From: Candidatus Nanopelagicales bacterium
Lineage (GTDB): Bacteria; Actinomycetota; Actinomycetes; S36-B12
DNA length: 36,684 bases
Reading direction: 5' to 3'
Assembly (NCBI GenBank): GCA_028825115.1
Contig: JAPKAV010000010.1
Coordinates: forward strand, 1 to 36,684
Shown here in pieces: positions 1-8,169 of this stretch (positions are counted from its first letter, which is position 1; every line of letters starts with the position of its first letter). The notes beneath the pieces are model-generated. The model was given only the letters and a program-made list of their open reading frames with translations, had not been told where the DNA came from and ran no database searches. Both the position numbers and the translations under genes were made by a program.

Positions 1-173
1 TCGGAATTACCCTCTATCAGGATAAATTGACCGCTGGCGAATGGCTTGGATTCATCGCAATTTGGGTGGCATTAGGAGTTTTTTCCATAAATGTTTTTCG
101 GAATCAAAAGACCCCTCAAAAAAATACGTCTATCGACCCTGAAGCATTCAACTCGAGTGCCGACCTGTCTTGA
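1..173 (+). CDS. RarD/EamA-family transporter, C-terminal fragment
   Basis: An open frame enters from the left edge (codons in phase with position 3) and stops at TGA 171-173, giving the last 56 residues of a protein. A segment reading LTAGEWLGFIAIWVALGVFS resembles the last transmembrane helix of RarD-type EamA permeases, where a short cytoplasmic turn with a conserved GxWxGF-like stretch precedes the final helix; a basic, polar tail follows. The known family is ten-helix inner-membrane drug/metabolite transporters. Its 3' end overlaps the 3' end of the opposing RidA-family gene by 26 bases, and I see no terminator between them. The call rests on one helix only, so a different EamA member is possible. 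Confidence 0.55.
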   Translation, partial: GITLYQDKLTAGEWLGFIAIWVALGVFSINVFRNQKTPQKNTSIDPEAFNSSADLS

Positions 174-552
174 CGGCAATAACCTCCACCTCTATTAATA
201 ACCCTGGTCGGGCGAGCGACTCAACGATCACCGTCGTGTCAGCTGGGTAGGGTGCCTGGAAGTACTGGGATCGAATACCGGGAATATGGACAAAATCATT
301 GGTATTTGTGAGAAAAATTGTCACCTTTGCTACCTCAGCCATGGATGCCCCAGCAGCGCCCAGCACCTGTTGAACGTTTCTCCATACCTGGTGAGCCTGC
401 TTTAGAAAGTTTCCTTCCCCAACGATCTTGCCCTGTTCATCCACAGCCACTTGTCCAGATACAAAAATAAAGTCGCCCACAACTGCAGCCGCCGAGTAAT
501 TGTAAGGCTCAGCCCACTGATGGTTTGCTTGCACGAATTCAATTTCTGTCAT
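148..552 (-). CDS. RidA (YjgF/YER057c/UK114) family protein lacking the catalytic arginine
   Basis: The protein has 134 residues, the usual RidA length. Family features are the N-terminal segment leading to FVSGQVAVDEQG, the middle KVTIFLTN strand, and the C-terminal PGLLIEVEVIAVK strand. Archetypal RidA hydrolyses reactive enamines/imines to 2-oxoacids and needs an Arg in a PAR(S/T) motif. Here that stretch reads PADTT, so the Arg is replaced by Asp, as in Rid subgroups outside the archetype whose roles are mostly unknown. It is the last gene of the long minus-strand operon. Its entire upstream gap is an eight-base tandem repeat that supplies a Shine-Dalgarno-like AAAGGGTG just before ATG 552. 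It may hydrolyse an imine, enamine or related unstable intermediate of the pathway (inference). Confidence 0.88.
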   Translation of the reverse strand: MTEIEFVQANHQWAEPYNYSAAAVVGDFIFVSGQVAVDEQGKIVGEGNFLKQAHQVWRNVQQVLGAAGASMAEVAKVTIFLTNTNDFVHIPGIRSQYFQAPYPADTTVIVESLARPGLLIEVEVIAVKTGRHSS

Positions 553-556
553 TGTT

Positions 557-612
557 CACCCTTTCACCCTTTCACCCTTTCACCCTTTCACCCTTTCACC
601 CTTTCACCCTTT
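557..612 (-). repeat. Seven perfect tandem copies of an 8-bp unit at the ridA ribosome binding site
   Basis: On the plus strand the unit is CACCCTTT, repeated seven times without mismatch; on the transcribed strand it is AAAGGGTG. It fills almost all of the gap between the MmgE/PrpD stop (616) and the RidA-family start (552). Each copy resembles a Shine-Dalgarno core, and the last one sits 4 bases before the ATG. Slipped-strand changes would alter the number of tandem ribosome-binding cores without affecting any reading frame. Confidence 0.95.
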
Positions 613-615
613 CAA

Positions 616-1995
616 TTATTGCGAGGATCTCAGAAACGCAGACAATTCTGATACGGAAGTTTCATCGCGCTGCAAAATAACATCAATAAACCCATTAATT
701 CTTGACACATCCCATCCCGCACCTTCTAGATTGCGAGACGCTTTGGCAACCACATCACTTTTTTGTATCGGACGACCCATTCCGCCCTTTACATCGAAAA
801 CCGCATACTCGGAAACTGTCTCGTCACGAGTTGTGATTTGAATGCGGGCTGGAAATTGTTCAGGATATCCGCTGCCTACCCACGGTTGGAAGGTCATCAG
901 TTCGGCAAGCTTTGTGACGTCTTCCCTAGTGGGTCCTGAAAATAAATCCACACCTACATCACCATCGAGAAAAACCGCAGAGAGCACATATGGGAGACTC
1001 CAACGGGCATCATGGGATGTACGCGGTTGAATCTTCGAGTTCCACGGCTCTGCGATAATTCCGATAACTTCGGCAGGAACCCAACAATGTAGATTTTCTA
1101 TCTCGGTTGCATCAAGGCCTGAGTCGATGGCCTGTTGGACTGCCTCAACAAATGGGTGGATGTAGTGACAACTTGGAATTAGTTTGAACGCTGCCTCCGG
1201 CAAATACCAGTGTTCTCCCAGATCCATCATTGAATCCAAAAGCCTCTGACCCCCGCTGTGATCTTTGGCGTAGAGGGAATAGAAGCCGAATTCACCACGA
1301 AAAACATCCGCTGGTCCCGTTACACCTGCCCTCGCCAAATCAGCTGCCAAAATTCCTGCATGTGCTGCCCAGCCAGGCTGGGCAGATTTCACAGTGTCCC
1401 CTTCCGCGAGGAACGCAAACGTTCCGGCAGCTTGGCTTCCCGCTATTCCAATGGCATTTGACATCACATCTGCAGAATACTTTTTTAGCAGGCAGGCGAC
1501 TGCGGCGGCGGCAAAGGGTCCGCCGGCAGATGTGATTTGAAAGCCATTTGCCTGTATTTTTCCGGGACTAGCCAGTCCAATTCGGATGAGGAATTCCCAC
1601 CCGATGGCGTAAGCTCGAAAGAGTTCTTCCACAGTTGCCTGCTCGTTTTCGGCGCAGGCCAGGGCAGCGGATGCGAGGACGCTGCTGCCGTGCATTACCG
1701 AGGCGACATGAGTGTCGTCAAACTCCAGCGAATGAATCAACGTGCCATTAATGAGCGCGGCCATTGCAGGGTTTGCTGGTTCTTCCCGACCCAGAACCGA
1801 ACTCTGGCCACAATTGAAAGATTGTTGTAGTTGGGTTACTCCCGAAACTGGACCTTGCATAGCGGCGAGAACGCCGACTGCCAGAGCATCCAGAAAATGC
1901 AGCCTTGCCGAATCCATAGTCAGATTAGGAATTTTTTGCATTGCACAGATCAGCGAAGTTGCCACCCCCTGATCAGGACTATGAGAAGCCGTCAT
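616..1995 (-). CDS. MmgE/PrpD family protein (copy 1)
   Basis: With the start at ATG 1995 the protein has 459 residues, typical for MmgE/PrpD. This start makes a 4-base ATGA overlap with the upstream gene; an in-frame GTG at 2007 is a weaker alternative. Family motifs are the NGTLIHSLEFDDTH segment followed by a His/Ala-rich helix, and the KLIPSCHYIHP segment in the second half. The superfamily includes 2-methylcitrate dehydratase, cis-aconitate decarboxylase and iminodisuccinate epimerase, all soluble enzymes acting on small di- and tricarboxylates without an iron-sulfur cluster. It is translationally coupled to a second, diverged MmgE/PrpD gene, so the two may form a heteromer or act in successive steps (inference). 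The exact reaction cannot be assigned. Confidence 0.9.
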   Translation of the reverse strand: MTASHSPDQGVATSLICAMQKIPNLTMDSARLHFLDALAVGVLAAMQGPVSGVTQLQQSFNCGQSSVLGREEPANPAMAALINGTLIHSLEFDDTHVASVMHGSSVLASAALACAENEQATVEELFRAYAIGWEFLIRIGLASPGKIQANGFQITSAGGPFAAAAVACLLKKYSADVMSNAIGIAGSQAAGTFAFLAEGDTVKSAQPGWAAHAGILAADLARAGVTGPADVFRGEFGFYSLYAKDHSGGQRLLDSMMDLGEHWYLPEAAFKLIPSCHYIHPFVEAVQQAIDSGLDATEIENLHCWVPAEVIGIIAEPWNSKIQPRTSHDARWSLPYVLSAVFLDGDVGVDLFSGPTREDVTKLAELMTFQPWVGSGYPEQFPARIQITTRDETVSEYAVFDVKGGMGRPIQKSDVVAKASRNLEGAGWDVSRINGFIDVILQRDETSVSELSAFLRSSQ

Positions 1996-3365
1996 GACCG
2001 GGTCCACATGGCACTAAGAAAATCTCCAAAGGCGCGTTGAGGATCAACGCGACCTTCGACCAGATCTTGAGCCAAATCCATGAACCTAGGCATGTGAGAC
2101 TGGACTAGAGACTCAGCTTTTGACATGACTTGATCTGCACTCATGGGCCGATCGGGACCACCGATGGCGCTCGTGCACTCGGCAGAAAATGTTCGCCCAT
2201 CCCTTAATGTCACACTTACTCGTGCTGGACGATCATGCGGTGGTTCTAAATTCCCCACGAAAATACTCATCCGAACCAATCGTCTTAGTCGATCTACTTC
2301 AACGTCTGACACCCACCTGTCTGAAAATGTATCGGCCCGAGTGCTTTTAGTGGCAAGTACCGCGGCAACAGTGTGCGGAACTGAAAACTTGGCCCCAAGG
2401 ACAGTCGTGGGTGATGGGTCATCAAGGGGCATAGCCAACGGATGAGTTTGGACTTCGATTGCACTAATGTCATGGATCTTAATCTCTGCGAGTGGCCCCG
2501 CCACCAACTGCGCGACAGCCTCCACCGCACTGTGTACATATTGACAGCACGCATAAGATTTATGGTATCCGTCGAGGATCGCCCAGCGATCCCACTGGTT
2601 TTCTAATTCAGACTCATTAAGTTGATAGCCCAGCACTCCGCTCAAAACATCCACAGGGGAATTCACACTGCCATGGATACCCGCCAGAGCGAGCTCAACC
2701 GCATGAAAACCGCTCACGGCGCCCTGAGCCGCCCAAGCATTACGTACCAGCTTGCCCTCCGTTGCATGAGAAAAAGGACCTAAAGCGCCAAGGGTCGATG
2801 CAATGCTCGCGGACACCTCGACGACAGATCCTCGAGATTCTCGCACCGTGGCTACTCCTGCAGCCGCACCCATTGCTGCAATGCTTGCATGAGGATGCAG
2901 CGCCAAAGGTCGTGGCGCGGGAAACAGTCGGGCGTAGGCAGTTACCACTTCATATCCGCAGACCAAGCCCCGATAAACGTCATTAAGGGGACCGCCCGCA
3001 GCCTGCACCTCAGCCATGACAGCGGGAAGTGTGTACAAACCTCCATGACAAGGGACCGGCCGGTAGCCCTCGTCAAGTTCGTGCCAGTTCGCTGCCACCG
3101 CATTGACAAACGCAGCCCAAGTGCGTCCACTTTTAGTTCCATTCACGTGCAAGCATTCCGCCCCGGGGCTTACACGAGGACTGCTGGCTGAAAGAACCAG
3201 CAATTCAGGTTCATCGATGGCCGCCACCATGGCAGCGAGATCATCGATTAGCACCAGTGCGGCTTTTTTTCGAGTGCTTTCATCGACTGATGCCGCCGGA
3301 TCTTTTAAAGAGTCCACGCGTTGGTACAAGCCCAACTGCCATGAATCCCAGGGGTTCACGATCAC
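1992..3365 (-). CDS. MmgE/PrpD family protein (copy 2)
   Basis: The protein has 457 residues and starts at GTG 3365, one base after the stop of the flavoprotein gene. It carries the family layout: an N-terminal all-helical domain with AAFVNAVAANWHELDEGY, the counterpart of the NG(T/A)xxHxxDxDD region, and a C-terminal domain with YHKSYACCQYVHSAVEAV, the counterpart of KxxxxCxxxHP. It is clearly diverged from the adjacent copy. The acidic DD pair of copy 1 is replaced by ELDEGY, so substrate or reaction may differ. Known family members dehydrate, decarboxylate or epimerise small polycarboxylates. Its place beside a fumarate-reductase-like flavoprotein and in one operon with an isocitrate-lyase-type enzyme suggests work on a branched dicarboxylate or tricarboxylate (inference). 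Confidence 0.88.
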   Translation of the reverse strand: MIVNPWDSWQLGLYQRVDSLKDPAASVDESTRKKAALVLIDDLAAMVAAIDEPELLVLSASSPRVSPGAECLHVNGTKSGRTWAAFVNAVAANWHELDEGYRPVPCHGGLYTLPAVMAEVQAAGGPLNDVYRGLVCGYEVVTAYARLFPAPRPLALHPHASIAAMGAAAGVATVRESRGSVVEVSASIASTLGALGPFSHATEGKLVRNAWAAQGAVSGFHAVELALAGIHGSVNSPVDVLSGVLGYQLNESELENQWDRWAILDGYHKSYACCQYVHSAVEAVAQLVAGPLAEIKIHDISAIEVQTHPLAMPLDDPSPTTVLGAKFSVPHTVAAVLATKSTRADTFSDRWVSDVEVDRLRRLVRMSIFVGNLEPPHDRPARVSVTLRDGRTFSAECTSAIGGPDRPMSADQVMSKAESLVQSHMPRFMDLAQDLVEGRVDPQRAFGDFLSAMWTRS

Positions 3366-3366
3366 A

Positions 3367-4758
3367 TCACAGTTCTTGACTAGCCGCTAATCCAGCCAAA
3401 CGACCAAGCCCTAGGGCCGAGAGCAGGCCATTTCCGGAAGAATAACCCCTCCCACCTCGTAACCCGCTTATTCCTGCGGCAACTCCACCGATTGCATAGA
3501 GGCCGGGTACCGGATTCGTTTGCCGCGTGATAACCCGACCATCAAGATCAACGGCGAGTCCCCCTTGAGTATGGAACACTCCAGGCGTTACTCGCGACGC
3601 GACAAAAGGGGCTTCCAATGGTGCCATCGAAAAATCAGTTCTATTAAACACATCCGGTGAGACTTGCCGCGCTGCAGCGTTGTAATGATCGACTGTCAGG
3701 GAAAGTTCCTGGAGCTCGATTGCGAAGTGGTCGCAGAGCTGAGCGAGATCCTGATATTCGCGCGCGCCACCAATCTGCACAAGGTCAGCAAACTCTTCTT
3801 CCTTCATCGCAACATCTCTGATTCTCGAGTCGTAAAGTACGAAATACGGTGGCGTTCCCGTGAGAAGATCCGCAACGAAACCTGAATATCCAATAGTTTC
3901 ATTGCCCATTCGTTTCCCCGTCTGGTCGACAAGAATTGCGCCCTTTTCAACTGTGGTCCAGGAAAGTATGGAACCGTGGGGATAAGCGACAGCCGCGTAC
4001 CCCTGATACGCATGCTGGTTAGCTAGGTAGCCACCGAGTTCAATACCCCATTCCAGCGCTTCACCGGTTGAGCCATGGGCACCAAAATACTCAATCAATT
4101 CGATTTCCGGCAGCCATTTTGCCATGAGGTCAGAACTCGCCGCGAACCCATTTGCAGCTAAAATCACGGCATTCGCCCGAATTACGTATCGTTCGACCCG
4201 ATCCCCTTCCACCACAACGCCAATGACTTTGTCGCCCTCGATCAAGAGTTCTACTACCGGATTACCCGTCAAGACATCGATTTTTGATTTCTTGCAAGCC
4301 CGCATCAGATCATCGGTGAGATCGATCCCCCGACGCGACAGCGGTGCATGCAATCGATTCACCGAGTGGCCGACATGTTTGTAGTCGGTGATGAGAGCGA
4401 GCTGCACTCCGTGTTGATCTACCAGCCAGTCAACAAGTTCAGCCGAAGTCTCTGACAACCTATGCGTGAGGCTCTCTGCCTCATGCGGCCCGCTTTGGGC
4501 AATCAAGTCCGCAGCCATTCGGGCCGCAGAATCAACTATTCCGGCTTCGATTTGCAATCGAGAACCTGCTGCCGGAATGGATCCCGTTGATAACGCTGAA
4601 TTCCCACCCGGTCGATCCAATTTTTCTAAGACTATTACCGACCGATCGTTATCAGCGACCGCTAGCGCGGCTGCGAGCCCACCGCCGCCGGCGCCAACTA
4701 CAACGACGTCGACGTCGACGTCAACGTCAACCTTGTCTTCCGCGGAGGTTATCCCCAT
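3367..4758 (-). CDS. FAD-dependent fumarate reductase/succinate dehydrogenase-type flavoprotein
   Basis: The frame is open to a TTG at 4788, but ATG 4758, preceded by a purine-rich GAGAGTGAG, is the more likely start (463 residues). The N-terminus has the FAD-binding dinucleotide fold VVVVGAGGGGLAAALAVA, then a glutamate-ending strand (VLEKLDRPGGNSALSTGS). The C-terminus has FHTQGGLAVDLDGRVI and PVPGLYAIGG, typical of the FAD_binding_2 family (soluble fumarate reductase, ketosteroid and tricarballylate dehydrogenases). Such enzymes reduce or form a C=C bond next to a carboxylate or carbonyl. I see no signal peptide or haem motifs, so it should be cytoplasmic. A Val-Asp repeat, encoded by a hexanucleotide repeat, precedes the fold. 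Confidence 0.88.
   Translation of the reverse strand: MGITSAEDKVDVDVDVDVVVVGAGGGGLAAALAVADNDRSVIVLEKLDRPGGNSALSTGSIPAAGSRLQIEAGIVDSAARMAADLIAQSGPHEAESLTHRLSETSAELVDWLVDQHGVQLALITDYKHVGHSVNRLHAPLSRRGIDLTDDLMRACKKSKIDVLTGNPVVELLIEGDKVIGVVVEGDRVERYVIRANAVILAANGFAASSDLMAKWLPEIELIEYFGAHGSTGEALEWGIELGGYLANQHAYQGYAAVAYPHGSILSWTTVEKGAILVDQTGKRMGNETIGYSGFVADLLTGTPPYFVLYDSRIRDVAMKEEEFADLVQIGGAREYQDLAQLCDHFAIELQELSLTVDHYNAAARQVSPDVFNRTDFSMAPLEAPFVASRVTPGVFHTQGGLAVDLDGRVITRQTNPVPGLYAIGGVAAGISGLRGGRGYSSGNGLLSALGLGRLAGLAASQEL
4705..4728 (-). repeat. Hexanucleotide repeat coding for a Val-Asp run
   Basis: Three perfect GACGTC units and one AACGTC variant encode alternating Val and Asp directly before the FAD-binding GxGxxG strand of the flavoprotein. 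The unit length keeps frame, so changes in copy number would only lengthen the N-terminal lead-in. Confidence 0.85.
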
Positions 4759-4830
4759 ATGGCTCACTCTCGCTATCTGACGTTGCAATTCACGTCATCT
4801 TTTGACTTATAAAACCCACATCCGACGTGG

Positions 4831-5589
4831 CTAAACGGGAACCTTTGCCATTAGTCCACCGTCAACGAGCAACGAGGCCCCTGTGATGAAGCTGGAATCC
4901 GACGATGCAAAAAACGCCACCGCGCCAGCCACATCCTCTGGTGTACCAAGGCGATTTAATGGAGCCGCAGACCCCGCTCCTCGAGCAGCATCATCAGGAC
5001 TCGCCTGCCCATCGAAATAACCCTGAAGGTTAGGCGTCAAAATAAATCCGGGGCACACAGCATTTACGCGGATTCCGAATTTGGCGCCATCCAACGCCAT
5101 AGCCTTGGTCAAGGCCAACACTGCTCCCTTCGATGCCACATAAGCCGCGTCGCCCGGGAATGCGCCAAAAGAAGCTGTCGACGCAATCATAACAATAGAG
5201 CCCCCTACACCTTCCATTTCTGGCCAGAGGTGCTTGTTCAAGTAGTAAATACTTTTAACATTTGAATCGAATTGCTGATCCCACTGCGCCTCAGTCAGTT
5301 CATGCAATGCACCAAGCACGGTTTCCCCCGCCGAATGGACAACGATGTCTGGCTTTCCATATTTAGTAATGACCTGCGGCATAAGCTCATCGATCGCCTG
5401 CCGATTGGTCACATCTAATTCCACAATGTGGCCCCTACCGTCGCATTGATTCGCCGCCTCTGAAAGCCGAGAGGTGTTACGGCCAATTAAAACGACCGTA
5501 GCCCCATCTGCAGCTATCCGTTGAGCGGCAGCAAATCCGATCCCCGAACTTGCTCCCGTAATGTACGCGACCTGATTCTCTAAACGCAT
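4831..5589 (-). CDS. SDR family oxidoreductase (classical, copy A)
   Basis: The start at ATG 5589 follows an AAAGG Shine-Dalgarno and gives 252 residues; a GTG at 5613 is in frame but poorly placed. Classical SDR signatures are TGASSGIG for cofactor binding near the N-terminus, a VHSAGE segment in place of NNAG, a catalytic Ser in IASTASFGAF, YVASK as the YxxxK active site, and a C-terminal GASLLVDGG. It has no insertion of the mycofactocin-type SDR kind, so it probably uses free NAD(P). It likely oxidises a secondary alcohol or reduces a ketone in the pathway. The flavoprotein gene lies 72 bases downstream and a second SDR just upstream. Confidence 0.93.
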   Translation of the reverse strand: MRLENQVAYITGASSGIGFAAAQRIAADGATVVLIGRNTSRLSEAANQCDGRGHIVELDVTNRQAIDELMPQVITKYGKPDIVVHSAGETVLGALHELTEAQWDQQFDSNVKSIYYLNKHLWPEMEGVGGSIVMIASTASFGAFPGDAAYVASKGAVLALTKAMALDGAKFGIRVNAVCPGFILTPNLQGYFDGQASPDDAARGAGSAAPLNRLGTPEDVAGAVAFFASSDSSFITGASLLVDGGLMAKVPV

Positions 5590-5636
5590 CTCTCGCCTTT
5601 CTTTCTCGAACACTTAATGACCTACGTTTTTCTCGT

Positions 5637-6362
5637 CTACATGGGCAATGCGGGTTCGCCAGCAGTCCATCCACCATCAACCGGAAGAACAACTCCGGTT
5701 ACTGCAGATGCCTTGGGACTGGCCAAAAATTCCACGGTGTGAGCCATCTCAATTGGCTGAAAAATTCGCCCCAGAGGGACTCTCCGAGAAACAGCTGCGT
5801 CAAGCTCAGGAGTCATTTGACCCATGGCCATAGGCGTAGCGGTAAAGCCAGGGCAAATGGCATTCACGCGGATTCCAACGGACGCCCAGTCAATCGCCAT
5901 TGCTCGCGTCAGAGAAGTGACGGCGCCCTTTGATGCCGAATAGGCCGTCTGTGAGGGCAACGACACCAGCGCTGCTTGACTCGCGATGTTGACGATTGCA
6001 GGGCTATCGGATTTGCAGAGAAGCGAATAAAGCGCTTTGGATGTGTGAACCACACCCATGACGTTGACCGCAAAATTTTTGGTGTAGTCATCGTTTTCCA
6101 CGTCCTGAGCAGGAAGATTGGGTGTGATCACGCCTGCACAATTTACTAGTACGTCGAGCTTACCGAATTGGCTTTCCACCTTCCCTGCCGCTAAATGAAC
6201 GGCTTCCCATTGAGAAACATCAACTGGCTCACAGTTATTTAGGCCTGACAAGTCCCAGCCAATCACCGTCGCCCCGGCGGACCGAAAAACATCCGCACAT
6301 GCTTCGCCAATACCCGAAGCAGCACCAGTAATGACTACTACTCGATCCTTAAATTCACTCAT
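5637..6362 (-). CDS. SDR family oxidoreductase (classical, copy B)
   Basis: The protein has 241 residues from ATG 6362, with GGAG upstream. Motifs are TGAASGIG at the N-terminus, DVLVNCAG, IVNIASQAALVSLPSQTAYSASK carrying the catalytic Ser and YxxxK, and a C-terminal TGVVLPVDGG. An Asp ends the second beta strand (GWDLSG), which in classical SDRs favours NAD over NADP. It lies between the Old Yellow Enzyme gene and SDR copy A. The two SDRs are similar in plan but not close duplicates, so they may act on different hydroxyl groups or opposite stereoisomers (inference). Confidence 0.93.
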   Translation of the reverse strand: MSEFKDRVVVITGAASGIGEACADVFRSAGATVIGWDLSGLNNCEPVDVSQWEAVHLAAGKVESQFGKLDVLVNCAGVITPNLPAQDVENDDYTKNFAVNVMGVVHTSKALYSLLCKSDSPAIVNIASQAALVSLPSQTAYSASKGAVTSLTRAMAIDWASVGIRVNAICPGFTATPMAMGQMTPELDAAVSRRVPLGRIFQPIEMAHTVEFLASPKASAVTGVVLPVDGGWTAGEPALPM

Positions 6363-6395
6363 TCACTTGCTCCATTCGCCATCGCTGTCATTGAG

Positions 6396-7466
6396 TTATT
6401 TACTCGTTGCTGCTGGGTAATCAATCAGACCTTTTTCTTCCCCCACGTAAAAAGTATCCTCGTTCCAAGGTGAAAGCGGGATGCCTGATTTCCATCGTGC
6501 AACCAAATCAGGATTCGAAATAAAATTTCGTCCTACGCTAATCAGATCTGCCTCATCAGACTCCACAAGGGCATTAAGCTCCGTCAGTTCCGATGGCCCC
6601 ATGTAACCCGTATTCATAATAAATCCTGTTCCCCAACCTTCGTGCAGTTTCACATGCAGCGGTGTTGAACGTCTCCTGAGAACATGAAGGTACGAGATTC
6701 CGATTGGTCGTAATTCTTTGACAAGGTGTAGGTAGGTCTCATCATCATCGAGCTTTTGCATGTCATTGAATTGACCCCCCGGTGAAAGCCTTAATCCAAT
6801 TTTTTCGGGCCCAATTCTGCACGCCATTTCAGTAACAAGATCTACGACGAACTTTGCCCGCCCGGCTGCGGAACCACCGTATTCGTCAGTCCGAAGATTT
6901 GTCCCATACGAGAGAAACTGATGCAGCAGGTATCCATTTGCGCCATGAACTTCTACTCCGTCAAGCCCTGCCGCGACTGCCCTCTGGGCGGCCGATGCAA
7001 AGTCATCAATTATTTCCTGAATTTGCTTTCTCGACGCTGCTACAGGAACTTCTGCTGGTACATCATTACCCTCAGCATCGCTAACATTCATTTGTGCAGG
7101 AATGGCGCTTGGAGCAAGCAAGGACCACTCTTTTGGAAAAAAAGAAGTGTGGCCGATTCGCCCCGTGTGCATGAGTTGGCAGTACATAAGCCCACCATCT
7201 TCGTGCACGCGGTCAGCAATCCTTGACCACACAGACTGCTGATCGTTGGTGTGCATTCCGGGCGTACCCTTGTAGCCCTTTCCTCCTGCACTCGGTTGCG
7301 TGGCCTCACTAATAATGAGGCCTGCACCCGCACGCTGCCGATAATACTCCGCGGCGTAGTCAGGTAAAACTCCACTTGCATCGGCGCGGTTGCGAGTCAT
7401 TGGCGCCATCACAACGCGGTTCTTAAGTGTCTTGCCTCCCAATGTGTACTCTTCAAAAATTTTCAT
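6396..7466 (-). CDS. Old Yellow Enzyme family ene-reductase (NADH:flavin oxidoreductase)
   Basis: The protein has 356 residues, normal for an FMN-binding single-domain OYE. It opens with LKNRVVMAPMTRNRAD, as in NemA/OYE proteins. It also has EATQPSAGGKGY, the substrate-binding VEVHGANGYLLHQFLS with its His/Asn pair, RTDEYGGS, and a C-terminal ISVGRNFISNPDLV phosphate-binding loop. Such enzymes use NAD(P)H to reduce activated C=C bonds of enones, enals or nitro compounds. In this operon it is the likely step that saturates an unsaturated carbonyl, or it may act in stress defence. The start at ATG 7466 has a modest AGAAAG upstream. Confidence 0.93.
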   Translation of the reverse strand: MKIFEEYTLGGKTLKNRVVMAPMTRNRADASGVLPDYAAEYYRQRAGAGLIISEATQPSAGGKGYKGTPGMHTNDQQSVWSRIADRVHEDGGLMYCQLMHTGRIGHTSFFPKEWSLLAPSAIPAQMNVSDAEGNDVPAEVPVAASRKQIQEIIDDFASAAQRAVAAGLDGVEVHGANGYLLHQFLSYGTNLRTDEYGGSAAGRAKFVVDLVTEMACRIGPEKIGLRLSPGGQFNDMQKLDDDETYLHLVKELRPIGISYLHVLRRRSTPLHVKLHEGWGTGFIMNTGYMGPSELTELNALVESDEADLISVGRNFISNPDLVARWKSGIPLSPWNEDTFYVGEEKGLIDYPAATSK

Positions 7467-7505
7467 TCAGTGCAACTTTCTAGATGTAATTCTCACCATA
7501 ATCAA

Positions 7506-8162
7506 TCACGGAAACATTAGCGACAAAGTATTAGAAAGCGAGGCCTCGAGATGGCTTCTCATCGCGATTCTTGCACCCCGGATGTCCCGCTCAGAGAGAC
7601 AACGGATTAATTCGTCATGCTCGTCGATAGCCTGTCGAGCTCGGACAGATGCAGCCCCAGACCGAGACCGGACCAAGCGCAACTCGAGATTGACTTGGCC
7701 CAACATAGTAATGAGACGTTGATTTCCCGAAGCTTTGACAATTAGTCCGTGCATGTCAATTATTTCTGGGAAGGCGTGATCATCTTCATTTGCTACAGCG
7801 GAAATAGTCTCCTTCTGCATATCCAGTATTTCAGCAATTTGCGGTTTCGTCGCTGACCGAGCTACCAATTCGGCTGCTTCAACTTCAAGAGCTATCCGAA
7901 CCGTGAAAAGCTCAATGAGCTCTTCACGGTTCAGGCTTTTGACAAATGCCCCTCGGTGAACCTCGATTACCACAAGACCATCGCGCGAAAGTCTTTGCAA
8001 AGCCTCCCGGACAGGCCCCCTGCTTACATCAAAAGCGGCAGCAATTTCCACCTCGTTAAGCCGGCTTCCCGCGACGTACTCGCCCCTCACGATCTGCCGT
8101 CGTAGTTGCTCTTCTACCCGATGGGCCAAAGTCGTGCTTCGATCAATTTTCACGTCACTCAT
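7506..8162 (-). CDS. GntR family regulator, FCD (FadR-type) subfamily
   Basis: The protein has 218 residues. An N-terminal winged helix-turn-helix holds GEYVAGSRLNEVEIAAAFDV followed by SRGPVREALQRL, the GntR recognition region. A helical FCD ligand domain follows (about residues 75-210), with several His and acidic residues suited to metal or carboxylate binding. FCD regulators usually respond to small organic acids and repress the catabolic genes around them. It lies inside the operon, 7 bases after the aldehyde dehydrogenase gene, so it is co-transcribed with its probable targets. A TGT-CA-ACA palindrome in the divergent region near 19381 is a plausible operator (inference). Confidence 0.92.
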   Translation of the reverse strand: MSDVKIDRSTTLAHRVEEQLRRQIVRGEYVAGSRLNEVEIAAAFDVSRGPVREALQRLSRDGLVVIEVHRGAFVKSLNREELIELFTVRIALEVEAAELVARSATKPQIAEILDMQKETISAVANEDDHAFPEIIDMHGLIVKASGNQRLITMLGQVNLELRLVRSRSGAASVRARQAIDEHDELIRCLSERDIRGARIAMRSHLEASLSNTLSLMFP

Positions 8163-8169
8163 GATTGAA

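Noticed and set aside
557-612. The 8-bp array as a CRISPR or an integration repeat
   Set aside because: Copies are directly contiguous with no spacers and no cas or integrase genes are present; it is a simple tandem repeat.
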